Shown: positions 35,885 through 46,086 of the stretch, piece by piece
How positions within the stretch are numbered: the first letter of the stretch is position 1
Layout of the letters: the number at the start of each line of letters is the position of its first letter
Origin: Norana najaformis
Taxonomy: Eukaryota > Annelida > Clitellata > Crassiclitellata > Hormogastridae
NCBI GenBank assembly: GCA_964023275.1
Contig: OZ029927.1
Coordinates: 14,919,952-14,983,951 of the forward strand
Direction: 5' to 3'
DNA: 64,000 nucleotides
Notes under the pieces: model-generated
What the model saw: only the letters and a program-made list of their open reading frames with translations
What the model was told of the DNA's origin: nothing
Database searches by the model: none
Made by a program: the position numbers and the translations under genes

Positions 35885-36150
35885 CAGCATAAAGGTAAGG
35901 AGAAGGTTTACACAGCATAAAGGTAAGGAGAATGTAAGTTATTTAAGTATAAACATAAACGAAATAAATTTAATTCAGTTGGAATGAATGAAAAGTAAAG
36001 TAAGACAATTAAGGTAAGGTAAGGCAAGGTAAGAGAAGGTAAGGTAAGGCTGGCAAAGTAAGATAAGGTAAAGTAAGGTAGGGTAAGTTAAAGCTGAGTT
36101 CAGGTAAGATGAGAAAAGATAAGGTAAGATAAGGTAAGGCAGGGTTAAGT
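35885..36150 (+). repeat. GGTAA pentanucleotide repeat region
   Basis: Two copies of ACACAGCATAAAGGTAAGGA lie side by side near 35883 and 35910. Imperfect AAGGT units follow from about 36010 to 36150. AGGTAAGG is also an ideal 5' splice-site sequence, repeated here many times. Confidence 0.8.
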
Positions 36151-36436
36151 AAGATTATAGGTTACTAGTTGTAAGTCTGTTTCAAAATGAGTTCTCAATG
36201 TGAAGTCAGAGGATTGAATGGTCTTCGACTTAAGCGCACATTCGATAACAATTATCCAGCAACCGGACAACCTTTCCTTAAGGGTTTCAAAGCTCTACAA
36301 CAAGTTGTAAGTTTCGCATAACGCATTGGGGTTCGAAACCCGGACTCAAAGTTGAAGGATAAACGAATGAGCACTTTTCAAAGGACATAATGAAATACCA
36401 ACCCATAAGTACATATAGTAATTAATGTTTTCATTA

Positions 36437-36499
36437 CCTACGATGTCTCGCTCAGCCGATGGACCCATGGCGTGTTAACAAATGTCTTACTTACTTGCT
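36437..36499 (+). mobile_element. (ACTT)-tail retroelement 3' end
   Basis: CCTACGATGTCTCGCTCAGC, then CATGGCGTGTTAACAAATG, then TCTTACTTACTTGC. Same module as at 42932-43009. Confidence 0.65.
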
Positions 36500-36547
36500 A
36501 TTATCCCTTGTAACTCTGTTGGAGGGCGATTCTTTCTACGATATCGT

Positions 36548-36725
36548 AATAGTAATCGTAAACTCGAGATTTCTACAGCGCCAAACGAAAGCTTAGTCGC
36601 GGGAACCAGCTTATCTACAAGCACTCAGTCAAAACAAAGTCGATAGGCGAGAAGGGTTCGGCTCCAGATCAAGATCCAAGAGTCAGGCAGGCAGGCAGTC
36701 AGACAGCTACAGTGGATGGTGTTTT
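36548..36725 (-). mobile_element. Dispersed retroelement with (CGTAAT)-like tail, minus strand
   Basis: On the minus strand it reads in the same order as 48356-48541: CTGCCTGCCTGACTCTTGGA, TCTTGATCTGGAGCCGAACC, GGTTCCCGCGACTAAGCTTT, GGCGCTGTAGAAATC, then ACGATTACTATTACG. The two copies form an inverted pair 12 kb apart. No coding was recognised. Confidence 0.75.
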
Positions 36726-36939
36726 AACTGGATCTGCAGGATATAAAACGGGAAGAAGAAGAATCAGGAGAGGATCTGCGGAATAGGAGTCTTTTCAGTT
36801 TTAAGTGGAGATGGCAAGAGGAGAAGTGATGATGAGTTCGTATGAAGGATCAGACCAGCATCTTCTGGGCAGTATGTTATAACCGGCACACATGCATGTA
36901 TGTGTGTATGTGTGTATGTATGTATGTATGCATTCATTC

Positions 36940-37185
36940 ACTCATTCACAGTAGCTGGTCCCAACGGTTGGAACTCTCTACCTCATGTTAACGTCTCTCC
37001 ATCCGGGACTAACTTTCGCTTTTAAACTGAAAACCTTTCCTCTTCCAATCTGTTTATGGTGGATGTTTTGGGTTGCCCGGCTTCAATGCGCGCTGCTGAA
37101 ATTTGTAAGGAGAGCATTAAAAAATTCACCGTCTTGTATTGTATTGTATTGTATTGCATTGCTTGTATTGTATTCTATTAACTAA
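36940..37185 (+). mobile_element. LINE C-terminal fragment with (TTGTA)n tail
   Basis: One frame reads GWNSLPHVNVSPSG and the next frame continues FAFKLKTFPLP. These are the WNSLP and FxxKLKTF parts of a CR1/L2-like ORF2 C-terminus, now split by a frameshift between about 36985 and 37030. A short UTR ends AGAGCATTAAAAAATTC, followed by TTGTATTGTATTGTATTG. The copy is 5'-truncated. Confidence 0.65.
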
Positions 37186-37373
37186 TCGCTGCAGAAATCT
37201 TCAGGAGATCTGAAGTTTGTTCCACGCTAGGTCTATGATTATGATACAAAAATTATTCACAAAATGAGCATGAAGACACGTTGAGATGTGTAAGACAGCA
37301 ACACTTCAGTGCGGCGAAGAAGCACAGGAACTATAATCTATGTTTATGAATTTGTCACTGGAATAAAATTTTA

Positions 37374-37516
37374 GGGCATGGTAGCCGATTGGACAGAGCC
37401 CTTGGCTTGTAACGCGGAGAGTACGGGTTCGAGCCTCTCTAAGACGGTTGCTGCGTCATCACTTGATCCTCAGTCAATAGACAGTGGCGCTTAATAAATG
37501 CAGAAATAATATTAAT
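37374..37516 (+). mobile_element. tRNA-derived SINE type 1
   Basis: GGGCATGGTAGCCGATTGGA, CTTGTAACGCGGAGAGTACG, GGTTCGAGCC, a shortened body, then AGTGGCGCTTAATAAATGCA and AAT repeats. It lacks the GAGCAAGTCCTT segment found at 11.8 and 53.8 kb. Confidence 0.85.
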
Positions 37517-37557
37517 CCGCGGGGAAGATTTTTTACAGACCACGCACAAGGAAATAG

Positions 37558-37780
37558 TCATGCATGCCTGTCTGTACGTATGTACGTATGTCTGTCTGTC
37601 TTTGTGTATGTATGTATTTAGGAACGCATGTATGTATGTATGTTTGTTTGTACGTATGTATGCTTGTCTGCCTCTCTGTCTTTATGTATGTATGTGTGTA
37701 TGTATGTATTTTTATATGTATGCACACATGTATTTATGTATGTATGAATATATATATATATGTTTGTATATAATATGAAT
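37558..37780 (+). repeat. (ATGT)n microsatellite with CTGT variants
   Basis: About 210 bases. Overlapping Cys/Met/Tyr-rich frames are artefacts. Confidence 0.9.
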
Positions 37781-37999
37781 GTGCGTACACGAATGATGCA
37801 GGCTAGTGCACACACGCATGCACAACGGACTGTCCGTGACTGTGATAATGACAGGGGCCGTTTTTTAGATAACTTCTCGTGGGTGGCAAATTGCCTGAGG
37901 CCAAGCGCCGTCTAAAACAACTTACAGGGAACGCGATAGTGCAACCGTAATTCGCAAGCATTAGTGTCATTTTCACAGTTCGACCACTTTATCTCTAGT

Positions 38000-38450
38000 C
38001 CATGGAACATATATATATATATATAATATATATACCTGTGGCTCACGTACTATAGTTGCTATACTCAACATATTATTGTATTGAAATCACACTGTTAATA
38101 TACACACGAGAATATAAATAGGCCTGTGTGTCACCTACGAATACCGAGCGATGGCAGTTTCATCTATGCATAATATATAAATGTACTCCCTCAGATTATG
38201 TATATTATATACATACTGTATATACATAGTATAGGCATATACGTATATATATATATATGCATAGTATATATGCATATGATATGCATTACATATTTTAATA
38301 CATATATTGTAGCATATGAATATCTTTGTAGATGCATAGTACAAATATATATATATAGATGTATAGCATATATATACATAAACCTATATATATATATATA
38401 TTCACAGTACAGAATATGGATTTTAGCGCCTATATATATATATTAATGTC
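38000..38450. repeat. AT-rich region with several short (TA)n tracts
   Basis: TA-rich stretches near 38010, 38240, 38345 and 38385 within generally AT-rich sequence. No gene recognised. Confidence 0.7.
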
Positions 38451-38814
38451 TCATCATAAACGAGGCGTCCGCAACAGTTTATTTCTACGTTACCATGGTT
38501 ACAGTGTGCTGTGCTATCGTTGACACGTTATTCGGCTGGTGATGCTGATCTTTCATGCATCGTTAACCCCACCGGATGCGGACGCTGGATGTTTTGCTGG
38601 CCAGGATTTATCCGCCTCACAGTATCCTGGCTTCTGGCACCGGCATCGCACGCATCTCTGACTTCTCCAGCGCCATCTGGTGATGCGCATCGTGGCGGTG
38701 TTCGTTTGGTCCGTCGCTTGGCGGAACCACGTTTCCCATTATGGCAAATCTGACAGCTCGCCAGGTGATTCTTGCGTCAACAAGATGTCTGATTCATTAA
38801 TAATGTAACGCGCA

Positions 38815-39109
38815 GGTGCGGCACGGTGGTCTAACGGTAACGAGTTTGGTCAGGGAGCATGCGGTTGCGGGTTCTACTCCATGTAGCAGCCATGGGCAGT
38901 TGTTTGCACACACCGTGCCTCTGTCACCAAACAGTATAATATGGTACCGGCGTAAGCTGGGAAGTAAACGGAAAGTCCTGCGATGCACTTGTCCAGGATC
39001 TTGGTATTCGTCCATTGCCGGCCGGCTCAAGGACCTAAAGAAAAGGAAATGAGCGCCTTCCCTACGTATCACTTCTGGGATATGGAATACTTTACTTACT
39101 TTTACTTAA
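38815..39109 (+). mobile_element. SINE type 2 with intact-looking tRNA-like head and (ACTT) tail
   Basis: The head has TGGTCTAACGG (fits the A-box pattern TRGYNNARNGG) and GGTTCTACTCC (near the B box GGTTCGANTCC), spaced as in a tRNA gene. The body holds CGTGCCTCTGTCACCA, GGTACCGGCG, GCGATGCACTTG and AAGGAAATGAGCGCC. It ends in TACTTTACTTACTTTTACTT. A second copy is at 27106-27445. It is distinct from type 1. Confidence 0.75.
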
Positions 39110-39263
39110 CGCACATCCACACAGTTACACTTACAAAAACATTTACAATTACATACGCAAATTCAGAATTTACAAATACACACGTACAGCAAAGCTTATA
39201 ACTATGAGACCGCCTCTCTTATATCTTCCGTGACAAGAAGTTCATTCCATTGTCTGCGATATA

Positions 39264-39400
39264 CAATGTAAATGTACAAGTTTTCTATAGCGACCGTATG
39301 GTCTCGACCCTACTCATTTTTCAGTGAACTTATCGAGTGAGATCCTTTACTACCGCTGCCCGTTTGAATGGTCGCCACGCCATTTAAAGTCCCCTACTGA
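39264..39400 (-). mobile_element. (ACATTT)-tail retroelement 3' end, minus strand
   Basis: Minus strand: TTTAAATGGCGTGGCGACCA, TCACTCGATAAGTTCACTG, GGTCGAGACCATACGGTCGC, TATAGAAAACTTGTACATTTACATTG (given here in parts). Same module as 46321-46505 and 56600-56740. Confidence 0.75.
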
Positions 39401-39460
39401 ACATATTGGTGCTATCGCCTAAGTAGGCCTAATAAATGAAAAAGAAGTCCATTAAGGTAT

Positions 39461-39660
39461 ATGTATGTATGCATGTATGTATGTATGTATGTATGTATGC
39501 ATGCATGTATGTATGTATGTAAGTTTGTATGTATGTATGCATGTATGTATGTGTGTATGCATGTATGTATGTATGTATGTATCACTAAATTTGTATAGCG
39601 CCTTTTAAGTAACTCACAAAGGCGCTGCAGCACGGCTACCTAATGAACTCTAAATAGGAA
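39461..39660 (-). mobile_element. (ATAC)-tail LINE 3' UTR with its tail
   Basis: On the minus strand CTGCAGCGCCTTTGTGAGTT, ACTTAAAAGGCGCTATACAA and ATTTAGTG lead without a gap into about 120 bases of ATAC units (39461-39583). This is the clearest case in the window of a microsatellite being the tail of a retroelement. Confidence 0.75.
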
Positions 39661-39859
39661 CGTCTTGAGACGGGCATGCAGGAAATGTAGTGTATATATA
39701 GGGTAAGCTGGCCTAATAGACTATAAATAAATCAATTATCATATATATAATCAATTATATATATAGAATATATATCGGTCCATTTTTCTGGATTAACCTA
39801 CGGCGTGATCTCGTTGTTCTTTCTCTGCCTCGGTTTTGTAAGCTCTTGTAAGCAATCTG

Positions 39860-39940
39860 TTTCAACGTGGTCTTGTATTGTGAGGTCGGGAGAGCCTTTG
39901 ATGAGTTTCTTTTGAAAAGGCGCTATACAAATTTGTGATC
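39860..39940 (+). mobile_element. Retroelement 3' end fragment
   Basis: GAGTTTCTTTTGAAAAGGCG and CGCTATACAAATTTGTGATC: the shared end motif in plus orientation, with no clear microsatellite tail. Upstream coding not recognised. Confidence 0.45.
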
Positions 39941-40129
39941 CCGATTACGACATATATCTGCCTGTCGGTATCTGTTTTTGACATGTGTTCGTATACGTGT
40001 TTGTGTGGGTCGAGCAACGCGTCGCTGCATGTTGATATATTGATGTGCATTGATGGCGAAAACTGAACAACGATAGTGCATCTGACAAATAGCGGCGCAG
40101 TCTATGGAGGCATATCAGCTCGAGTCGAT

Positions 40130-41395
40130 TTAAAGAACGGGTAGAAGTAGGAGGAAGAGGAGGAACAGAAGAAGCAGAAAGAGGAGGAGGAGGAGCTGTT
40201 GTAAGAAGGCAGTGAGGATGGGCGGGAGGAGGGGGAAGAGGAGGGGCAGGAAGATGAGGAAAAGAAGGTTGTAGGAAGACAGTAAGCATGAGTAGGAGGA
40301 GAAAGAAGAAGAGCAGGAAGAGGAGGAGCAGGAAAAGAAGGATAAGAGGAGGATGAGGAGGAGTAAGAAAAAAGGCTTATGGTAAGAAGAGGATGTTGAG
40401 CAGTATGAGGACGAGAAGGAAATGGAGGAAGAAGAAGATTTTTAGTAAGAAGTGGAAAAGGAAAATAGATGGAGAAGGAGAAAAAGGAGGAAGAAGACGA
40501 GTTGAGGTAAGAGGGAATGAGAAGTTGAAGGAAAAGGGAGGAGGAGGAGCAGGAGAAGGGGAGGAGCAGGAGGAGGAGGAGGAGGGCGGCTTGAGACGGA
40601 AGACAAAGCAAGACAACAAGACGAAGGCAGAACTTGATTAGACGGGGGACTGTCTCTGGCGTCCGAATGATCACCTCCGTCGCCTGAACGGGCTTCACTC
40701 TTGCAGACAGAAGTTATTAGTTAGGCTCGTTAAGGAAGGGATTGGAAGAACAGGATGGGGAGAAGGATTCAGCGGACAAGAGATGGATGAAGACTGAATA
40801 CTGAGGAGATGAAATTGAGCACAGCAGGGATTCGGATTCGGAGCAGCGATAAGTGAAAGAGATGGAGGACGCACAAGGAGAGGATTACAACGTGTGAGGA
40901 TCAAAACAAGGAGAGGATAATTGGGATTTAGCAGAAAGCAGGATACTGCATGAAGAGGAGGATTGAGGAGAGGATAACGAGAAAGGCATTGCATTGGCTT
41001 ATGAGGAATGGTGTGGGGAATAAGAAGAAGGGACGGAGAGTTCAATGGACAAATGGAAGAAAGTGGATAAGGTGGAAGGTTAAAGAGAGAAGATTAGGAG
41101 ATCATATGAAGAGGATGCCAATGGATTGAATTTGGTGTGAAGGGGTGTGAGGACCGGAGAAAGAGAACGCAGGATGGTGCAAGGAAAATGGAATGGGAGG
41201 ATGGGGATGAAGAGAAGATAAAGGTTGCTGCTTAGAGAAGCCGAGATTTAAGACCAAAGCAGGAGATACAAAGCAGAGCGAAGAGAAATGGAACAAAAAG
41301 GATAAAAGAAGATAAAGGAGTAGAAAAACACAAAGAAGAACAAAAATAGGTAAAAGAAACAAGAATATATAAGAATTAACTGGAAAAAAGGTCAT
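40130..41395 (+). repeat. Long purine-rich (GGA/GAA) region
   Basis: About 1.25 kb of the plus strand is mostly A and G, most strongly 40130-40610 with GGAGGAAGAGGAGG units. A phrase resembling TTGTAAGAAGGCAGTGAGGA recurs at roughly 60-90 base steps, so the tract may be an old minisatellite. Long minus frames (Ser/Leu/Pro-rich) are artefacts. Confidence 0.8.
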
Positions 41396-41485
41396 GGAAA
41401 AGCATGCAGATAATAAAGAAGAAATAAGAAACTACAACTATATATAGGTTAATTATATAAACAGAAATATATGTAATCTTCATAT

Positions 41486-41489
<4 letters not shown>

Positions 41490-41554
<65 letters not shown>
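41490..41554. repeat. (TA)n microsatellite
   Basis: About 32 TA units. Confidence 0.95.
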
Positions 41555-41559
<5 letters not shown>

Positions 41560-41984
41560 TACAAATATGAGACTATGTGGTCAGTCTATTCATATGGATG
41601 CTGCCGCTGACGTTTGACTGCCTTTATCTGTTTTTCCATGGGCTACTTAATCCTATCACCTGAATTCCGTCTCATCTTTTGTATCATTACACAAGATACC
41701 ATAGTTCTGAAAAGAGACGGAATATGAAGCCTGTCTAGCATCTGTAACATTATAAGCCTGATGTGTCCGTCTTCTTGTTCTTTTATGTCCGTGTGTTTGG
41801 CGTTCTCTCTGTCGCTAGATTGAACTCGTTTAATAAATCCGCAGTAAAAGTTTCTTTTACCACATACATCCAACTTCCTGTCGGCGTTTAAACAGTTAAC
41901 CGGCCCATTCTTCGCAGATGCGCTTTTCTCCCTTAAACGATCACACGCATTGGCGATAAACAACGGTAATTGCTGTGCTGTAGG

Positions 41985-42297
41985 CGGTAAGCAGAAAGTA
42001 AGCAGCACTGTAATCTGTAAACTGTAACCAGTAAGCTGTAACCACCAAAACTGTAGCCAGTACACTGTAACCAGTAAAACTGTAACCAGAAATACTGTAA
42101 CCAGTAAACTGTAACCAGTAAACTGTAACCAGTAAAACTGTAACCAGTAAAACTGTAACCAGTAAAACTGTAACCTGTAAACTGCAACTAGTAAAACTGT
42201 AACCAGTAAAATTGCAACCAGTAAAACTGCGACCAGTAAAATGTAACCAGTAAACTGTAACCAGTAAAACTGTAACCAATAAAACTGTAACCAGTTT
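41985..42297 (+). repeat. 15-bp tandem repeat, about 20 copies
   Basis: Units GTAAAACTGTAACCA, some one base shorter, over about 310 bases. Because 15 is divisible by 3, the minus strand keeps an open frame with LLVTV/YWLQF units (306 codons). That frame is a product of the repeat and I do not call it a gene. Confidence 0.9.
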
Positions 42298-42299
42298 CG

Positions 42300-42930
42300 G
42301 GCGGAACGCATTGTAGTAATACAAAACGAAAGAGAAGGAATAAACGAAGCGAATGTGATATTAAATGAAAGAAAAGATGGAGTTGATGACACGGAATGAA
42401 CAGACGTGAGACAATGTAGAGCAGAGGTCTTTGTTGTTTGGTCAGGCGGCCAAAGGTTCAGATGATAGGGTGTTTGGATTTTGTTTGAAAGTTTTTCATT
42501 GACAAACATACACCCATCTATGCAAAAATGTAGACTGTTGTTTAGGAAGTCTTTCAGAAACAAATATCATCTGTGTGAAAATGTAGAGCAGGTTGTTTTC
42601 TGGTGAGGTTCAGGTTGTCATTATATCTGCTTTGAGGATAAATATACCTACTACATTCGTCCTTTCAAATATATATATATATACATTACATATACATGTA
42701 TTTATTAAATATATATATATATATATATACATTGTATAGACATGTATCTAATACACATCCTCGTTAGATCAGGTGACAAATGTTAAAGCTTTATGAGATG
42801 TTATCAAAAAGCGCTATATAAATATTAAAAATGCTTTTTATTAATTGTTTCTAATACTAGGCTGAAATTCATATGTTCTTCCGCTGTAGCTGAGTGTCAT
42901 TATGTGTATTTAATTGTTTACATGTTTGTC
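42300..42930. other. Intergenic upstream of the kinase subunit; two (TA)n tracts and one end motif
   Basis: Short TA tracts at about 42670-42682 and 42710-42729. AAAAGCGCTATATAAATAT at 42807-42825 is a plus-strand copy of the shared retroelement 3' end. No promoter elements could be identified with confidence. Confidence 0.45.
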
Positions 42931-42931
42931 G

Positions 42932-43009
42932 ATGCCTGCGATTCCTCGCTCAGCCGATGGACATACGGCGTGTTAACAAATGCATTACTTACTTACTTTA
43001 CTTACTTCC
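42932..43009 (+). mobile_element. (ACTT)-tail retroelement 3' end just upstream of the kinase gene
   Basis: GCCTGCGATTCCTCGCTCAG, CATACGGCGTGTTAACAAAT, then CATTACTTACTTACTTTACT. It ends 79 bases before the start codon of the kinase subunit. Its pyrimidine-rich tail runs into TTCCGTTGCAG, which could serve as a 3' splice site (AG at 43015-43016). Confidence 0.75.
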
Positions 43010-43087
43010 GTTGCAGTTGCTGAATCTGAGCCGAGAGCATCCCGAATTCATTTCTCGCATCGATCCTCAGTCATCCCCCTATCGACG

Positions 43088-44197
43088 ATGAATTGCGAGA
43101 TACCGGACGGACTGAGCGAGCTACTTCGAGACTTCACGGTCGCCGTTCTCCGGCACCGTCCGGAAAACCTGTACGAATTCGCGGCCGACTACTTCGCCAA
43201 GGTACGCAACGCCCGGACGTCCAACGCCGTCCCTATGTACATCGTCGTTCAGGACGATGCCGACGCTCGCGAGCCAGACCCGGCCGTCTTCAAGCCGAAG
43301 ACGGTCAAGCAGAACCGATTCGGTCGACGGCACTCCGTCTCGGCTGAGCGCTACGACCCGGAGGCGGACGAGGAAGAGGAGGACGAGGAGGAGCGGAAGG
43401 TGACCTACGCCAAGAACGACTCTCAGCGCCAGCGACTGAAGGATGCGGTGAGCGGGATCCTCATCTTTCGGTCTCTGGAACCGGAACAGATGAATGACGT
43501 AATCGACGCCATGTTCGAGAAGAAGGTCGTGCCGGAAGAGCACGTGATCGAACAGGAAGACGACGGCGATAACTTCTACGTCATCGAAAGCGGTGCTTAT
43601 GACGTCATGGTCAAGATGGAGGGAGGCGAACGGCGCAAGGTGCATCGCTTCGAGGACAAAGGGAGCTTCGGAGAGCTGGCGCTCATGTACAACATGCCAC
43701 GCTCGGCCACCGTGGTCGCCGTCACCCCTGGGACGTTGTGGGCTATGGACAGGAAGTCCTTTCGACGTATCGTCCTCAAGAGCGCCTTCCGCAAGCGCAA
43801 GATGTACGAACAGCTGCTGGAGACGGTTCCGATGTTGCAGGCCTTGGAGAACTACGAACGGATGAATCTCGCCGATGCTCTGATATCGGCCATCTTCGAA
43901 GACGGGGACTGCATCATCCGCGAGGGTGCAGAGGCGGATGGCATGTACTTCATCGAGGACGGGGAGGCCAAGGTGACGATCACCAAGGACGGAAAGGAAA
44001 CGGAAGCGGCGCGCGTCCTCAAGGGCAGCTACTTCGGCGAAATGGCGCTCGTTGAGAACGCACCGCGGTCGGCTAGCGTTTATGCCGTCGGGAAAATGAA
44101 GGCGGCATTCCTAGAGCGGAAATGCTTCGAACGTCTGCTTGGACCGTGTCTAGATATCATGAAGAGAAACATCACCACGTACCAGAAGAGTTCTTAA
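43088..44197 (+). CDS. PRKAR2: cAMP-dependent protein kinase type II regulatory subunit (single coding exon)
   Basis: An intact 369-residue protein. Residues 7-45 form the dimerisation/docking helix pair that binds A-kinase anchoring proteins. R80-R81-H82-S83-V84 is the inhibitor sequence that occupies the catalytic subunit's active site; a serine there marks type II. An acidic linker (93-102) follows. Cyclic-nucleotide domain A has FGELALMYNMPRSA at 194-207 (Glu196, Arg205 contact cAMP). Domain B has FGEMALVENAPRSA at 316-329 (Glu318, Arg327). Length is slightly below the roughly 400 residues usual in vertebrates. I chose the ATG at 43088 because its product starts directly at the docking domain and the base at -3 is A. 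An in-frame ATG at 42980 lies inside a retroelement tail. The frame has no introns although vertebrate genes of this family are split, so it may be a retrocopy or an intron-poor gene. In cells it holds the catalytic subunit inactive until cAMP binds. Confidence 0.95.
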   Translation: MNCEIPDGLSELLRDFTVAVLRHRPENLYEFAADYFAKVRNARTSNAVPMYIVVQDDADAREPDPAVFKPKTVKQNRFGRRHSVSAERYDPEADEEEEDEEERKVTYAKNDSQRQRLKDAVSGILIFRSLEPEQMNDVIDAMFEKKVVPEEHVIEQEDDGDNFYVIESGAYDVMVKMEGGERRKVHRFEDKGSFGELALMYNMPRSATVVAVTPGTLWAMDRKSFRRIVLKSAFRKRKMYEQLLETVPMLQALENYERMNLADALISAIFEDGDCIIREGAEADGMYFIEDGEAKVTITKDGKETEAARVLKGSYFGEMALVENAPRSASVYAVGKMKAAFLERKCFERLLGPCLDIMKRNITTYQKSS

Positions 44198-44780
44198 GTG
44201 CGACATCTTGCGTCAAACGATGAAATTCCGGGAATTGGTTGTACTTGAGCCTCGTGAACGCTGGCTGCATCGGGATGAGAGGAAACGTGGTTACGACGGG
44301 AGAATTTATTTTCAGTATTGGTTGCGTAGAACAGAGGACTTCTGATCTGCTTCGATTGTCTCGTCGTCTGGATCTCCAGGCACTGACCTTTAACCTTTGA
44401 CAGCTTCTGTATGTGTATGTGTGTGTCACTGTACAAGAAAACAAGGAATTTTTTATTTATTTTTCATTATTTTGTTAAACTGCTTAAAAAGCGCTTAAGT
44501 CGGTTCGACAGTTGATAGAATTGTTTGTGAAATTGTACTTGACTCTGTAAGTTTTACACACACTAAAAATTCTTAGCTAATTTTTGGATGAGGAGATACG
44601 CCATGCTAAGGCTAATCCTCGTCTTTGGTAAAAATAAGTGTGATCTCCGATACGCAAGAAGAGGTTATTAAAAATCAAATCGGCCTTTTATGACGACATA
44701 GCATGACGTATTCCCTGCGATATCGATGCCAGGCAGAGATGACAGATCTGTGTCATTACTCAACCGATAAATCGTCATCG
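44198..44780 (+). other. Presumed 3' UTR and downstream of the kinase gene
   Basis: No poly(A) run or flanking duplication was seen after the stop codon. The first plausible poly(A) signal is ATTAAA near 44668; there is no AATAAA nearer. Short minus frames at 44172-44444 are not recognised. Confidence 0.35.
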
Positions 44781-44854
44781 CTTGAGTCAACACTGGCTAC
44801 GTCAAAAATGTCATGACATTCGAGATCTATCCATGGAAGAGAACCAGACTGTTT

Positions 44855-45036
44855 TCTCCTCTGCCTCTCTGTCTACTTCTCTTTTTGTCTGCTTGACATC
44901 CTGCCTTTCCTCGTGCTTGTCTCTCTGTCTCCTTGCGCTCGAGATAATGTTTGTAGCACTTTTGCTGAATGGCCAACACGACATGGAACTAAGCACTCGT
45001 GTGACAATCAAACACCCGCTATCTATGACCAATCTA

Positions 45037-45068
<32 letters not shown>

Positions 45069-45410
45069 CATACGTTTCTCGTTCTCTTTCTCTTCTAGCC
45101 GTGACTCTCTTACGGCCTGTCTGTCATCATCTATCTGGTCTGCTTACCTGTCTATCTCTTTCTATCTCTTTCTGTCTATATGTATATAAGTCTATCTCTC
45201 TGTCTGTCTATCCATTCATCCATCTGTCCATCGCTCGATCGATCCATGATCCATCCATGCATCCATTCATCCATCTATCTATCCATTTATCCATCCATCC
45301 CCAATCAGTCAATCCATCTCTCTGTCTCTATCTATTGATCGATCGATCTATTTATCGATCTATCGATCTATCGATCTGTCTGTCTGTCTGTCTGTCTGTC
45401 TGTCCAGAGT
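44855..45410 (+). repeat. CTGT/CTAT/CCAT/GATC tetranucleotide region
   Basis: Pure CTGT at about 45036-45065 and 45380-45405, with CTAT, CCAT and ATCGATCT units between. The Ser/Cys/Leu frames are artefacts. Confidence 0.85.
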
Positions 45411-45621
45411 GCAAACCACTTGTTCTTCAGCCGAGAAATGTTTCAAACCAATCGCAATACCTATGAAGACCTCTAGAAGAACGTTCCAAGTGCTTAAAGC
45501 TGAAGGTCAACCTGGAACCACCGTTGAATGTCCATTGCGACTACATCTATTGTCACTGCATGTAGGTCATCGCATTGATACATTCGGATGAAGTATCGAG
45601 TCATTCGCGTCCCATTCGATT

Positions 45622-45690
45622 TAATGTAATAATAGAATTTATATAGCGTCAGACTAGAAAGCAGCCTCTTAGGCAACAGTTCATGAATAT
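45622..45690 (-). mobile_element. Retroelement 3' end with ATTAC-like tail, minus strand
   Basis: Minus strand: GCCTAAGAGGCTGCTTTCTA, GTCTGACGCTATATAAATTC, then TATTATTACATTA. Short, with no coding. Confidence 0.45.
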
Positions 45691-45699
45691 CTGTATGAG

Positions 45700-46080
45700 T
45701 TGGAGCTGCTCTAAGTGAACCAGGAACATGATAAAGTCATGCGGTGATGTAATTGAATTCCCACTGGTTTTGGTATGTTTTCTCAGTGACTCGGGCGGCT
45801 ATGCAGAAGGGAGGAAAACTTACTCCCCTGGGTTAGACTATATAATAGTTGCCTGGGATGATATTTTCCCAGCGCATTTCGTCTCTGCCCGCGGGTCTTC
45901 CTCAACAGTTGCCAACCACAAATAGCAGTCTAGCATTAGTCAATAGCTGACGAAAGAGTCATAGGGAATTGCAAAGTGCAGGCCTGGTGGAAACTCTATT
46001 GACGAATGGACACTCCTACAAACTGGAATAGTCTCCCTACCAAAGCCAAGGTCAAGTTTACTAATGCTTCAGGCTGAAGA
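45700..46080. other. Intergenic, no recognised feature
   Basis: No recognised gene or repeat. Confidence 0.4.
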
Positions 46081-46086
46081 AAACAG

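Noticed and set aside
41643-42563. 306-codon minus-strand frame
   Set aside because: Its centre is the 15-bp array and its ends show no recognisable domain; kept only as a low-interest finding.
43121-43645. 174-codon minus-strand frame inside the kinase subunit
   Set aside because: It is the antisense shadow of a GC-rich coding region and has no similarity of its own.
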